From CAZJTL01 sp964548905 (GTDB lineage: Bacteria > Cyanobacteriota > Cyanobacteriia > Cyanobacteriales > Xenococcaceae), in NCBI GenBank assembly GCA_964548905.1, contig CAZJTL010000001.1, positions 33,676 to 97,675 of the forward strand: DNA of 64,000 nucleotides. The letters are read 5' to 3'. The stretch's first letter is position 1. Each line of letters starts with the position of its first letter. A program made the position numbers and the translations under genes. Below the pieces are notes generated by a model. The model did no database searches. It worked only from the letters and a program-made list of their open reading frames with translations, and was not told where the DNA came from. Positions 25,964 to 35,275 of the stretch are shown here, in pieces.

Positions 25964-28900
25964 ATGCAAATAATCGACAAAGAATTAATAGATAAAATTA
26001 ATAACTCAACCTACGTTTCCTTCGATATCTTCAATACAGCTATTTTAAGGGGGGTGTTGAATCCACACGATATTTTTGAACTTGTCCAAAGACAATATGA
26101 ATCTGTTTATCATTGCAGCTTGACTGATTACGCGCAACAAAGACAAAAAGCTGAAAAAAAAGCACGAAAAAAAGCTTGGCAGCAAAGACAAATTGCTGAA
26201 GTGAAGTTTGATGAAATATTTGAGTGTCTGCAACAAGATTTTGGTTTGAATGCCCATTTGGCAAAAACTTTGCAAGAATTAGAAATCAGTGCAGAAATCA
26301 AACTATCTCGTCGCAACAGATATATTTTCGATCTATACTGCTACTGCTTGAAGCAGAAGAAGAAAATTATCTTTATATCTGATATGTACCTACCTTCAGA
26401 GACGATCGACAAGATCTTGCGATCGTCGGGATATAAAAAATTTGAACAATTATTTGTTTCATCTGAATTTGGCAAGACCAAAAGCCTAGGCGAGTTGTAC
26501 CAAGTCGTAATCGAGCGGCTTGGATGCACTCCGAGTCAGCTACTTCATATCGGTGATAATTATCAATCCGATTTGGTCATGGCAAAAAATAATGGTCTGA
26601 CGACTTATTATTATGAAAGCCCAATGGCTCGCGCTCTAAAAGATAAGCTATTTCAACGAGAAAAACTAAGCAAAATATTTTCACAAAATAAAAGTAATAG
26701 CCTACACGAGTCGGTTTATTTAGCAACGGTTATTAATAAATATTATGCTCAAGTTCATCCCAAACAGAAAAATAATTTTTGGTACGACCTAGGCTTTAAA
26801 AACCTAGGCATTCTTTTCTTAAGTTTTGCTGGCTGGTTGGGAGAGATAACCAATCGAGATGGCATCGAGAAAATTTTCTTTCTCTCTCGCGACGGATATA
26901 TCATGAAGCGAGTTTATGATGCGATCGCTCAAGTCTACCTCGATATTCCTGAAGCAGAGTATCTGTATGCGTCTCGGAGAGCGTTAAACATACCCAGTAT
27001 CGTTGAAGTAAACGATGTAGCGCTGAATTTTTTAATGGGTGGAACTAGCACACTAACGGTATCTCAGTTTTTAGCAAGAGCAGGACTTGAACCCGAACAG
27101 TATCGGCTTCAACTCTTGCAAGTAGGATTGAACAACCTTGACGAAGAAATTATCGCTCCTTGGCAGTATCAAAAACTGAAAAAATTCTACAAACTAATTG
27201 CAGAAGATATCAAAAAAGTTGCGAGTGCGGAGAGAGATGAACTATGTAAGTACCTAGAATCGATGGAGTTCTTCGATCGACAAAAAATTGCCATAGTGGA
27301 TATAGGTTGGCAGGGTACTATGCAATATTCCCTAGCTCAAGTCATCAAAACTCTGGAAAAAGACGTAGATATTAAAGGATATTATTTTGCTACTAAAGCT
27401 GGGGCTAAAAAGTTCAAAGCAAAAGGCATGAACATGTCTGGTTATTTGTGTGATTGCGGCGAACCTGCTTACTATGGCGATACGATTCGACTGTCCACGG
27501 AAATTTTTGAATTTATTCACTCTGCGCCCCATGGTAGCGTAATTAAATTCGACAGTATAGTTGGAGAAAGCGTACCAATATTGGAAGACAACGATCGCCC
27601 CAAGAGCGAGTTAGTCAAGGTAAGAATGATGCACCAAGGCGCACTCGATTTTATTGCTGAATACCTCAAAGTTTTGAAGCAATATCCTTGGCTGAAAATT
27701 CCTGCTAAAAATATGGCAGTTGCGCCTTTGAGAAGAGTATTAAGCGAGCCAACCGCAGAAGAAGCGCAAAAGCTAGGCGATATTCAACATGTCGAGAGCT
27801 TTGGCAAAATCGATCGCAAAAGATATATTGCTAAACCTCCCCAATACCAGCCTCTAGATTTACTGCAAGTAGACAAAGTATTGATGTCCTTAAAATCTTC
27901 CTTTTGGAAAAAGGGCTATCTCAAAAGATTAATCACAGAAAATTCAATTACAGTCAAAACTTTGCCACCTACTACTCAATCCTACAGATTACTTAACGAT
28001 GATATGGTTATTCCCCCTAAAGTTAGCGTTATAGTTCCTGCTTACAATATTAGAAATTATATTCCAGAGACACTGGTATCTCTAGAAAAACAATCTTTTC
28101 GAGACTTTGAAGTATTAGTCGTAGATGACGGCTCTACAGACGATACGGTAGAGAAGATTAAACCTTTTTGTCAGCGAGATTTTCGTTTTAAGTTGCTGCA
28201 AAAAGAAAATGGTGGGATATCTTCGGCTCGTAATTATGGAATGCGTCACGCTCGCGGTGAATACATTGCCCTTTTAGATGGAGATGATATTTACAAACCA
28301 GATAAACTTGCCAATCATGTGGCTAGGCTCGATCGCGATCCAAGAGTAGGAGTTGTCTATAGTGCCTCTGCTGCCATGCGCGATGATGGAGGTTCTACCT
28401 TTGTCTCTTTAAGCGGTCGTCCGATTAGTTCCGATCCACTTCTAGCTTTATTATGCAAAAATTTTATCGGACATGGCTCTAATGCTGTATTTCGCCGAGA
28501 AATTATTGAAGAAGTGGGAGGCTTTGACGAAACTCTACATGGTTCAGAAGATATAGATTTTTGGTTGAGAATTGCAGCAACTCGACGCTGGCAATTCGAT
28601 CGCGAGCCAAAAATTTTATGTTGTTATCGAGTTCGTCCTTCTGGAGTGTCTTTTAACGTAGCTGAAATGCAACGCTGTAGCGAGAGAGTAATTCAAGCAG
28701 CCTATCAACGATCGCCTGAAATTGTTGAACCTATGCTACCTACTGCATACGCTTACATGTATCGCTATTTAGCTCGCTTGTCGATTACGAGTGGCGATCT
28801 TGTCAAAGCTAGGGAATATATCGATCGCGCCTGGGAGAGTGATGCTGAAATTTTTGTTCGCGATCCACGTTCTTTAGTTACTTTAATCTCCGTGCGTTTA

Positions 28901-28969
28901 GCACCTTTAGCTCAATTAGCGATCAAGCGATCGTTAGGTTCGGTTAATTCGAGTTCTAAACCAAGTTAA
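25964..28969 (+). CDS. HAD-superfamily hydrolase (COG5610-like) fused to GT2 glycosyltransferase
   Basis: 1001 residues. Residues 1-235 are a HAD domain: motif I SFDIFNTAI (D21; the usual second acidic residue is F23), motif II FISDMYLP, a lysine region and motif IV HIGDNYQSDLVMA. Residues about 250-650 contain FFLSRDGYIMKRVYDA and YLYASRRALNIPSI, a conserved second block typical of the COG5610 group found in polysaccharide clusters. Residues about 685-930 are a GT2 domain: VSVIVPAYNIRNYIPETL, VVDDGSTDD and LDGDDIYKPDK with the metal-binding DxD. It follows the GT26 gene by 15 bases, so they are co-transcribed. I infer a dephosphorylation or other HAD step coupled to sugar transfer; the substrate is unknown. 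Confidence 0.85.
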   Translation: MQIIDKELIDKINNSTYVSFDIFNTAILRGVLNPHDIFELVQRQYESVYHCSLTDYAQQRQKAEKKARKKAWQQRQIAEVKFDEIFECLQQDFGLNAHLAKTLQELEISAEIKLSRRNRYIFDLYCYCLKQKKKIIFISDMYLPSETIDKILRSSGYKKFEQLFVSSEFGKTKSLGELYQVVIERLGCTPSQLLHIGDNYQSDLVMAKNNGLTTYYYESPMARALKDKLFQREKLSKIFSQNKSNSLHESVYLATVINKYYAQVHPKQKNNFWYDLGFKNLGILFLSFAGWLGEITNRDGIEKIFFLSRDGYIMKRVYDAIAQVYLDIPEAEYLYASRRALNIPSIVEVNDVALNFLMGGTSTLTVSQFLARAGLEPEQYRLQLLQVGLNNLDEEIIAPWQYQKLKKFYKLIAEDIKKVASAERDELCKYLESMEFFDRQKIAIVDIGWQGTMQYSLAQVIKTLEKDVDIKGYYFATKAGAKKFKAKGMNMSGYLCDCGEPAYYGDTIRLSTEIFEFIHSAPHGSVIKFDSIVGESVPILEDNDRPKSELVKVRMMHQGALDFIAEYLKVLKQYPWLKIPAKNMAVAPLRRVLSEPTAEEAQKLGDIQHVESFGKIDRKRYIAKPPQYQPLDLLQVDKVLMSLKSSFWKKGYLKRLITENSITVKTLPPTTQSYRLLNDDMVIPPKVSVIVPAYNIRNYIPETLVSLEKQSFRDFEVLVVDDGSTDDTVEKIKPFCQRDFRFKLLQKENGGISSARNYGMRHARGEYIALLDGDDIYKPDKLANHVARLDRDPRVGVVYSASAAMRDDGGSTFVSLSGRPISSDPLLALLCKNFIGHGSNAVFRREIIEEVGGFDETLHGSEDIDFWLRIAATRRWQFDREPKILCCYRVRPSGVSFNVAEMQRCSERVIQAAYQRSPEIVEPMLPTAYAYMYRYLARLSITSGDLVKAREYIDRAWESDAEIFVRDPRSLVTLISVRLAPLAQLAIKRSLGSVNSSSKPS

Positions 28970-29124
28970 ACAATTAATTATTAAGTATCTAAACAGAATT
29001 AATTACACACTGTATTTTCCCTCTTGCCTCTTGCAAGAAAGCCTTTTGCCTACCCTCACCTGTGTATTTAATTTTGTGCAACTACTTATCGCCCAATCAG
29101 CTTTATTTTCCAGCGAGGTAGAAC

Positions 29125-30090
29125 TTGAAAATTTGCTACTTAATTCAAACCTATAAAAATCCCCAACAAATTTATCGTCTCATCGATACGATCAAAACAG
29201 CTAGTCCAGACTCTGTAATTATCGCGATCCATGATTTTACTCATTGTCATCTCGATCTGGCACAACTGAAGAATTCGTTGGGAGTGCAAATTTTTGAGTC
29301 TAGAGGAGGACGAGCTGATTTCTCCTTGATGCAAGGTTATTTAGACGCGGTGGATTGGTTGCTACGAAACCAGATCGAATTCGATTGGCTAATTAATTTA
29401 ACAGGACAAGATTATCCGATTCAACCAATAGAACAGATTGAAAGTTTTCTCGCTCAAACCAGTTACGATGGTTTTATCGGATATCAGGAAGTATTAACTG
29501 AGTCTGGCGCATGGGGACTTAGGGAAGGTAAAACTCGCTATTGTTATAGGTATAGACAACTGATTGCCGATCTGAGCGATCGCTATAAAGATTTACTCAA
29601 ACCACTCAAAATTATTAATTATCTGCAACCTTTTGTTCGGGTTAACTGTTCCTATGGATTAGTTTTTGGTGTCAAAACAGCTACTCCCTTCAAGGAAAAT
29701 TTTATTTGTTACGGTGGCTCCTATTTTTGCACTTTGTCGAAAAAGTGCGTACAATATTTGCACCAATTCGCGATCGAAAATCCAGATCTAGTTAACTACT
29801 ATCGTAATGTAGAGATTTCGAGCGAATCTTTTTTACAAACAATTTTAGTCAATAGTCGATTATTCTATCTATGTAACGACAGCAAGCGTTACTATGATTT
29901 TTCTGGTACTCGCCACGGTCGTCCGCGTATTCTGACGGTAAAAGATTATCCCGCGATCGTGCAAAGCGATTGTCATTTTGCTAGAAAATTCGATCTCAAT
30001 CAAGACAGTCAAATCCTCGATCTTTTGCAGGAAAGAATTTTACAAGTATTTTCATTGTGCGATGGTTTACTCGAAAGTAAAGATATCTAA
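29125..30090 (+). CDS. GT14-type (core-2/I-branching beta-1,6-GlcNAc transferase-like) glycosyltransferase
   Basis: 321 residues. It starts at TTG (29125), supported by GAGG six bases upstream and by the immediate conserved N-terminus KICYLIQTYKNPQQIYRLI. Branch-domain features are FESRGGRADFSLMQGYLDAVDWLL and WLINLTGQDYPIQPIEQIESFL, the latter the typical core of GT14 enzymes. Bacterial members add branching GlcNAc or xylose-like residues to cell-surface glycans. It is within the Wzx/Wzy-type operon, which points to a role in building the repeat unit. Confidence 0.85.
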   Translation: MKICYLIQTYKNPQQIYRLIDTIKTASPDSVIIAIHDFTHCHLDLAQLKNSLGVQIFESRGGRADFSLMQGYLDAVDWLLRNQIEFDWLINLTGQDYPIQPIEQIESFLAQTSYDGFIGYQEVLTESGAWGLREGKTRYCYRYRQLIADLSDRYKDLLKPLKIINYLQPFVRVNCSYGLVFGVKTATPFKENFICYGGSYFCTLSKKCVQYLHQFAIENPDLVNYYRNVEISSESFLQTILVNSRLFYLCNDSKRYYDFSGTRHGRPRILTVKDYPAIVQSDCHFARKFDLNQDSQILDLLQERILQVFSLCDGLLESKDI

Positions 30091-30187
30091 GTCCATCTGA
30101 GAAAATCGATCGCTCTATGGAAAATCTTCTACTGATTTTTTGTATTTGTACCTGTTAACTAAAAATAACGAAATTTAAATTAATTTA

Positions 30188-31630
30188 ATGCAATTGACTT
30201 CACTATTTAAAAGTGGATTTTGGATTTCATTTAGTAGCTTTGCTCAACGTATTTTAGCATTGTTGAGTAATTTAGTTTTGGCTAGATTGCTATTACCTTC
30301 AGACTTTGGGGTAATTAGTATAGCCTATATTTTTTGGTCTTTTTTTACCCTATTTACCCAAGAATCTGTTGGCAAATTTATTGTCTACAAAGGCACTGAG
30401 GATAAGCGCTATCTTGATACTACTTATGCTGTTGGCATACTGACGGGAACTACTGTTGCAATAGCACTAATTGCTTGTTCTCCTCTGATTGCCAAGTTTT
30501 TTAATGAACCTGCTTTGACTTGGCTGTTATTTCCCTACGCAATTAATTTAATTTTGTCTTCTGCCTACTATGTTTATGTAGGGATTATGAACAGGCAGAT
30601 GCAATATCGAGAATTAGCCAATATTAATTTGATTGCTTCGACTGTTCGTTTAATTGCGACTATTGGTTCGGCAACTTTGGGATTGGGTTTTTGGGCTTTT
30701 GCGATTGGTGATACGTGCAATTGGTTAGTCGGCTATGTTTTAACTAGATATCAATCCGGTCATCGTCTCCGCTTCAGAATTGTTCCAGAAGTGCGATCGG
30801 AAGTGGTTTCTTATAGTCTGGGTGTAGCTGGCTCTAGTTTGGGTTATTATACCAACGCCAATATGGACAACTTTGTAGTTGGGAAGTTTTTAGGTAGTAC
30901 AAATTTAGGATTCTACAATCTTGCTTATCAACTAACTATGGCAATTTCGGCAGTGTTGACTTCAGTTAATTTACAACTGGGGATGACAGTTTTTGCCAAA
31001 CTAGAAAGCGATCGCGAACAAGAAAAAGCTCTCTTAGAAGTTGTCGAACAAACGGCATTTTTAACTATTCCCATCTATTCCTTATTCTTTTTAGTAATAA
31101 ATGAACAGGTAATTAGGTTTGTTTTTGGCGAACAATGGGTTCCTCTGTGTAGTGTAATCCCTGGATTACTAGTATTTGCTTATTTTCGGGTAATTACTAG
31201 TTCTTTGGATGCCATGTTATGTGCTAAAGGATATTCTCAAATTAATGCCAAAGTCAATCTACAAATTGCACCGATCGCCGTAATTGCATTTATTTTTGGA
31301 GCCATCAATGGCGGTATTGTTGGCGTTAGTATTGCTGTAGCTTTAGTGTTGGGAATTGGCTGGACTTTGTACTGGTGGAGAGTTGGTTGTAGGACACTTA
31401 ATTGGCAAATGGGACAATTTATAGCTCCTTGTTTTCTGGCGATTTTAATTGCTTTAGGCGCGATCGCAATTTCTTATAACTTATCTTTAATTTTTAAGCC
31501 AATAACTTTTATGATTATTTACATATTTTCCATTAAAATACTAAGACCAAAACAATTTGCTCAATATCAAAATCTGATTGTCAAATTTCTCGAAAAAACT
31601 AGTTTTCCAGGTAAAAATCGACTTCTCTAA
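30188..31630 (+). CDS. Wzx-type oligosaccharide flippase (MOP superfamily)
   Basis: 480 residues with 12 or more predicted membrane helices. The N-terminus SGFWISFSSFAQRILALLSNLVLARLLLPSDFG is typical of the polysaccharide-synthesis flippase family, and a central LGVAGSSLGYYTNANMDNFVVGKFLG segment is the repeated half. The protein should flip undecaprenyl-linked repeat units across the cytoplasmic membrane. It lies between the GT14-type gene and the polymerase-like gene, as expected for a Wzx/Wzy locus. Confidence 0.92.
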   Translation: MQLTSLFKSGFWISFSSFAQRILALLSNLVLARLLLPSDFGVISIAYIFWSFFTLFTQESVGKFIVYKGTEDKRYLDTTYAVGILTGTTVAIALIACSPLIAKFFNEPALTWLLFPYAINLILSSAYYVYVGIMNRQMQYRELANINLIASTVRLIATIGSATLGLGFWAFAIGDTCNWLVGYVLTRYQSGHRLRFRIVPEVRSEVVSYSLGVAGSSLGYYTNANMDNFVVGKFLGSTNLGFYNLAYQLTMAISAVLTSVNLQLGMTVFAKLESDREQEKALLEVVEQTAFLTIPIYSLFFLVINEQVIRFVFGEQWVPLCSVIPGLLVFAYFRVITSSLDAMLCAKGYSQINAKVNLQIAPIAVIAFIFGAINGGIVGVSIAVALVLGIGWTLYWWRVGCRTLNWQMGQFIAPCFLAILIALGAIAISYNLSLIFKPITFMIIYIFSIKILRPKQFAQYQNLIVKFLEKTSFPGKNRLL

Positions 31631-31663
31631 ACAGATTTATCAGTAATGAATGAACAATGAACA

Positions 31664-32974
31664 ATGAGCAATTTTCAACTAAGTTCCCTTTCTAATACAG
31701 AAAAAATTATCTATTGGACGATAATTCTTACCCCGCTCTGGTGGCTAGGGGGTATTCAACCTATATTTTATCCAGCAGTTGTTGCTATCTTACTACTAGT
31801 TAATTTTAGAATTGATAAATTAATTCGAGAATTTCTGCCTGCTTGTATTTGGGCGTGGCTGGTAATGGCTGTTGTCTTGTTGTGGACAGCTTTGCTAGGA
31901 CTGGAAGAGACTGGCTTTAAGTTAGAAGATATTGGCGCAGTTGCAGTTAACTTTTTCAAAAGCTATTTTTTGATTTTTGCTTGCTTTACGATTCCTTTTT
32001 GGAGCCAAGTCAGAATTGAAATCATTACTCGTGCTGTTAGTTGGATGTCAATTGGCTGTTTGGGCAATTTGGCAATACAAATGATCGTGCTGTTTGCGGG
32101 TTGGGAAGATCTAGAATTTGCACCACCTTTGGCACAAATAGCTCCAGGCGATAAAACGAGTTTGATGGTAAATTTAGCTAACTTTTCCCCGTTTTTTGGG
32201 GTTCCTTTACCAAGAACAGTATTACATACTCCTGACCCGCCAATTTTAGGATTAGTTGCTCTGTTGAGTTTTTTAGTCTGTCTTGGAGAATCCGATCGAC
32301 GTTTGCGTCGTTGGGCGTTAATTGGTGCTGGAGCCTCTTTAATTATAAGTTTTAGCCGCTTATCTTGGTTGTGCGGCATTGTTATTGCCATAACTTTTTT
32401 GGTTTTTCGCTCTCCCCTAAGCCGCCATATTGGCTTATGGTTTGCTTTTCTTGGCTCTCTTTTAGCTAGCTTGGCAGAATTTAGCATTCAAGATTTATTT
32501 ACTAAGTCGATCGCTTTCTTCGATAGCGCTCGTTCTAATTCCTCACAAGAGAGAGCTTTAGTAGTGAGAAAAACTCTAGAAGCTTGGCAAGAAAAACCTT
32601 GGCTGGGATGGGGATTTATTCGCGGTGAAGTCAGATTATACGATCGAGAGTTTATCGGTTTAGGTTCTTTTTCTTCTTATGCAGCGGTACTCTATCTCAA
32701 TGGAGTTGTCGGTTTTATCGTTTTAATAGTAACGATGATTCTGACTCTCATCTTTTTTTACAATCCTGCTGTTAGTGGTAACGAACTATCTCAAAGAGCT
32801 TTAGCTGGATTAATAAGTCTATATATAGCTCTCAATGCTACCCCTTTGAGTTGGATGGCGGTTTATCTTTGGTTCTTTTTTCTGTGGTTGGGAGCGCTTA
32901 TGTACAAAATTTATCAGCAACAGCAGCAAGTGAGTTGGCAACAATTATCGAGAAAGCAACCAAATTTAAGTTAA
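31664..32974 (+). CDS. Wzy/O-antigen ligase-family membrane protein
   Basis: 436 residues, about ten membrane helices. The periplasmic loop region with RALVVRKTLEAWQEKPWLGWGF resembles the Wzy_C segment of O-antigen polymerases and ligases, where a conserved GWG-type motif and nearby charged residues lie. It starts 33 bases after the flippase and ends 78 bases before the Wzc-type gene. By position it is the polymerase of this locus; ligase function cannot be excluded. Confidence 0.85.
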   Translation: MSNFQLSSLSNTEKIIYWTIILTPLWWLGGIQPIFYPAVVAILLLVNFRIDKLIREFLPACIWAWLVMAVVLLWTALLGLEETGFKLEDIGAVAVNFFKSYFLIFACFTIPFWSQVRIEIITRAVSWMSIGCLGNLAIQMIVLFAGWEDLEFAPPLAQIAPGDKTSLMVNLANFSPFFGVPLPRTVLHTPDPPILGLVALLSFLVCLGESDRRLRRWALIGAGASLIISFSRLSWLCGIVIAITFLVFRSPLSRHIGLWFAFLGSLLASLAEFSIQDLFTKSIAFFDSARSNSSQERALVVRKTLEAWQEKPWLGWGFIRGEVRLYDREFIGLGSFSSYAAVLYLNGVVGFIVLIVTMILTLIFFYNPAVSGNELSQRALAGLISLYIALNATPLSWMAVYLWFFFLWLGALMYKIYQQQQQVSWQQLSRKQPNLS

Positions 32975-33052
32975 ATTCGATCGTCAAAGAATTGGATCGA
33001 TCGATATTTGTAATACTAGAAAATTTTAGTCATTGTTTAGGAGTTTGAGAGT

Positions 33053-35104
33053 ATGAGTGGATTGACAAGCATTATTGCCAGACATTGGAAACCTCTAATT
33101 TATCTTAATGCCGCCCTGATTGTGGCAATTGTGGGCAAATTTTTCTTGTCTGAGAAAACTTGGACAGCTAAAGCGCAGTTAATTCTACCAGAGACGAAAG
33201 ATAACTTAGAAGCGAATTTAGGTAGGCTTGGCTCTCTAAAAAATGATAACAGTACTATTTTTTCAGATTCAGTCAATCCTTTGTTAGCACAGGAATCGAT
33301 TTTGACTAGTGATGCAGTGATGCAGCAAGTTTATGATGCCGATCCTCAAAAAAATAAATTCAAAAGACTTGCTAAGTATAAAGAATTATTTGAAGTAGAA
33401 ATCGAAGAGCAATCAACCACGATCGCGCTGAATGTAGAAGGTAAAGAGCGCGACTTGGTACGTAAGCGTGCAGAAACTTGGATTGAAGTCTACAATAACC
33501 GTCTCGATCGACTCCGTAAAGAAGATGCCGAAAAGCGCAGTAAATTTACTACTACAGAACTAGAAGAATCACAGAAACAATTGAATCGAACTCAAATCGC
33601 TTTGTCCAATTTTCAACGCTCTTCTGGACTTGTGAGTGGTGACGAACAGACTAAAGAAATTGTCAGAGTCATTAGTACTTTAACTACTGAAAAGCTGCAA
33701 GCTGAAGCTCAGGCAAAAGCTGAAGAAAATAAAGTTAATGCTCTCTCTACTCGTTTGAATCTCTCTCCATCTCAAGCAATGCGATCGGTTGGTTTAGGCG
33801 AAAATCAAGATTATCAAGCTGTTCGTGGCAAACTGAAAAGAATAGAACTCGAACTCAGTCGATTGCGTGCTACTCGCACAGATAAAGATCCCGCAGTTGA
33901 AGAGTTATTAATCGAACGAGACGATCTAAAACGTCAACTTCAAGCATATAAAGGTTCTCCTGGAGAAACTATAGATGGAACCATAGCGAGTAACGCTTCT
34001 CAAGGACGAGCTAATTTAATTCAACAACTGGTTCAAGCTGAAAGTACAGCTAGCTCTCAACGTAAAAAAGCAGAGCAACTAGAAAATAAAATTGCTCAAT
34101 TAAAAAATAACTTGAATGCAATTCCTGGCGATCGATCTCGTCTGCTAGAGTTACAGAGACAGCAGGAAATCGCCGAAGGTGTCTATCAGGGTTTAGTTGC
34201 TCAATTACAGCAGGCAAAAATTAATGCTTTTAGCGCTTATCCAAGCGTGCAAACCATCGAACCGCCTACAGTCGATCCCAAACCAACCAATCCCAAAATT
34301 GAGCTATCTGCAATCTACTGGATTTTAGCCGCCTTAACTGGTAGTACCGCTTTACTACTTTGGTTGGAAAGACGCAACCCTCTCTTGGATGCCAAAGATT
34401 TACAACTGTTTAACTTCCCCACTGTATTTACAATTCGTCGTTTTCGCAATCTCGACATCAACTCTCATCTAGATTTAGAAAGTTCTTCAGAAGCAGATTT
34501 AGATTTTCAACGCTTAGCTTCTGCTATCAGCTTGCAACCTCTCTCAAGTAATCGTTTGATGGTGACAAGTTCAATTTCGGGTGAAGGTAAAACTACTGTC
34601 ACCATTGGTTTGGCTAAAGCTTTAGCAGACCTAGGTTTTAGGGTATTGCTGGTAGATGGAGATTTCCGCAAAGCTGAATTGAGTACGAGTTTAGTTGTCG
34701 ATCGCGATCGCGCTACTAAAGAGCAAATAGTCCAGTTGTTACCCAACTTAGATTTACTACCAACCTATCCCCAACAAGGCAATGTCATCGCCCAAATTAC
34801 CCAAGGAAAATTTGAGAAAAAGTTAATGGCTGCGGATGCTAACGGCAGCTACGACTATATTTTAGTTGACTCAGCTCCAGTTAGTTTGACTAGTGAAGCT
34901 GCTCTGATGGCAACCATTATTAACAATGTCTTGTTTGTAGTTCGTCCTGACTATAGCGAGCGCAATTCCGCCTACGAAAGCGTCGATCAACTCCAGCAAC
35001 TTAATGCCAAAATTATCGGTTTAATTATTAATGGCGTACAGATCAACTCTAAACCTTATTACCCCTACGGTAATCGTAAGTATCTTCAAGCCACTAAGGA
35101 ATAA
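33053..35104 (+). CDS. Wzc-type polysaccharide co-polymerase with BY-kinase domain
   Basis: 683 residues. A first membrane helix lies at about 15-33 and a second at about 419-437, enclosing a Wzz-type extracytoplasmic region with long coiled coils (about 165-230 and 320-375). The cytoplasmic C-terminal part is a bacterial tyrosine kinase: Walker A SISGEGKTT (507-515), Walker A' LLVDGDFRK (532-540), Walker B YILVDSAP (602-609), and a short tyrosine cluster Y669, Y670, Y672 and Y677 for autophosphorylation. It controls chain length and export in Wzy-dependent capsule synthesis. It is downstream of wzx and wzy. No matching phosphatase or Wza gene is in the window. Confidence 0.95.
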   Translation: MSGLTSIIARHWKPLIYLNAALIVAIVGKFFLSEKTWTAKAQLILPETKDNLEANLGRLGSLKNDNSTIFSDSVNPLLAQESILTSDAVMQQVYDADPQKNKFKRLAKYKELFEVEIEEQSTTIALNVEGKERDLVRKRAETWIEVYNNRLDRLRKEDAEKRSKFTTTELEESQKQLNRTQIALSNFQRSSGLVSGDEQTKEIVRVISTLTTEKLQAEAQAKAEENKVNALSTRLNLSPSQAMRSVGLGENQDYQAVRGKLKRIELELSRLRATRTDKDPAVEELLIERDDLKRQLQAYKGSPGETIDGTIASNASQGRANLIQQLVQAESTASSQRKKAEQLENKIAQLKNNLNAIPGDRSRLLELQRQQEIAEGVYQGLVAQLQQAKINAFSAYPSVQTIEPPTVDPKPTNPKIELSAIYWILAALTGSTALLLWLERRNPLLDAKDLQLFNFPTVFTIRRFRNLDINSHLDLESSSEADLDFQRLASAISLQPLSSNRLMVTSSISGEGKTTVTIGLAKALADLGFRVLLVDGDFRKAELSTSLVVDRDRATKEQIVQLLPNLDLLPTYPQQGNVIAQITQGKFEKKLMAADANGSYDYILVDSAPVSLTSEAALMATIINNVLFVVRPDYSERNSAYESVDQLQQLNAKIIGLIINGVQINSKPYYPYGNRKYLQATKE

Positions 35105-35275
35105 TATAGCTCGGTTGAGTGAGATACACCTCGGTAGAGGGAGGCAATAGGCAATAGGCATTCTTGCAATCGTAAAAATTCGACTTTCAAGCTAGAAGGT
35201 AGAAAGAAGGATGCAAGTAGAAAGTTTAATCGAATTCAATGCGAAAAAAAGACCAAGAGAATTGGAAAAGTGTCA

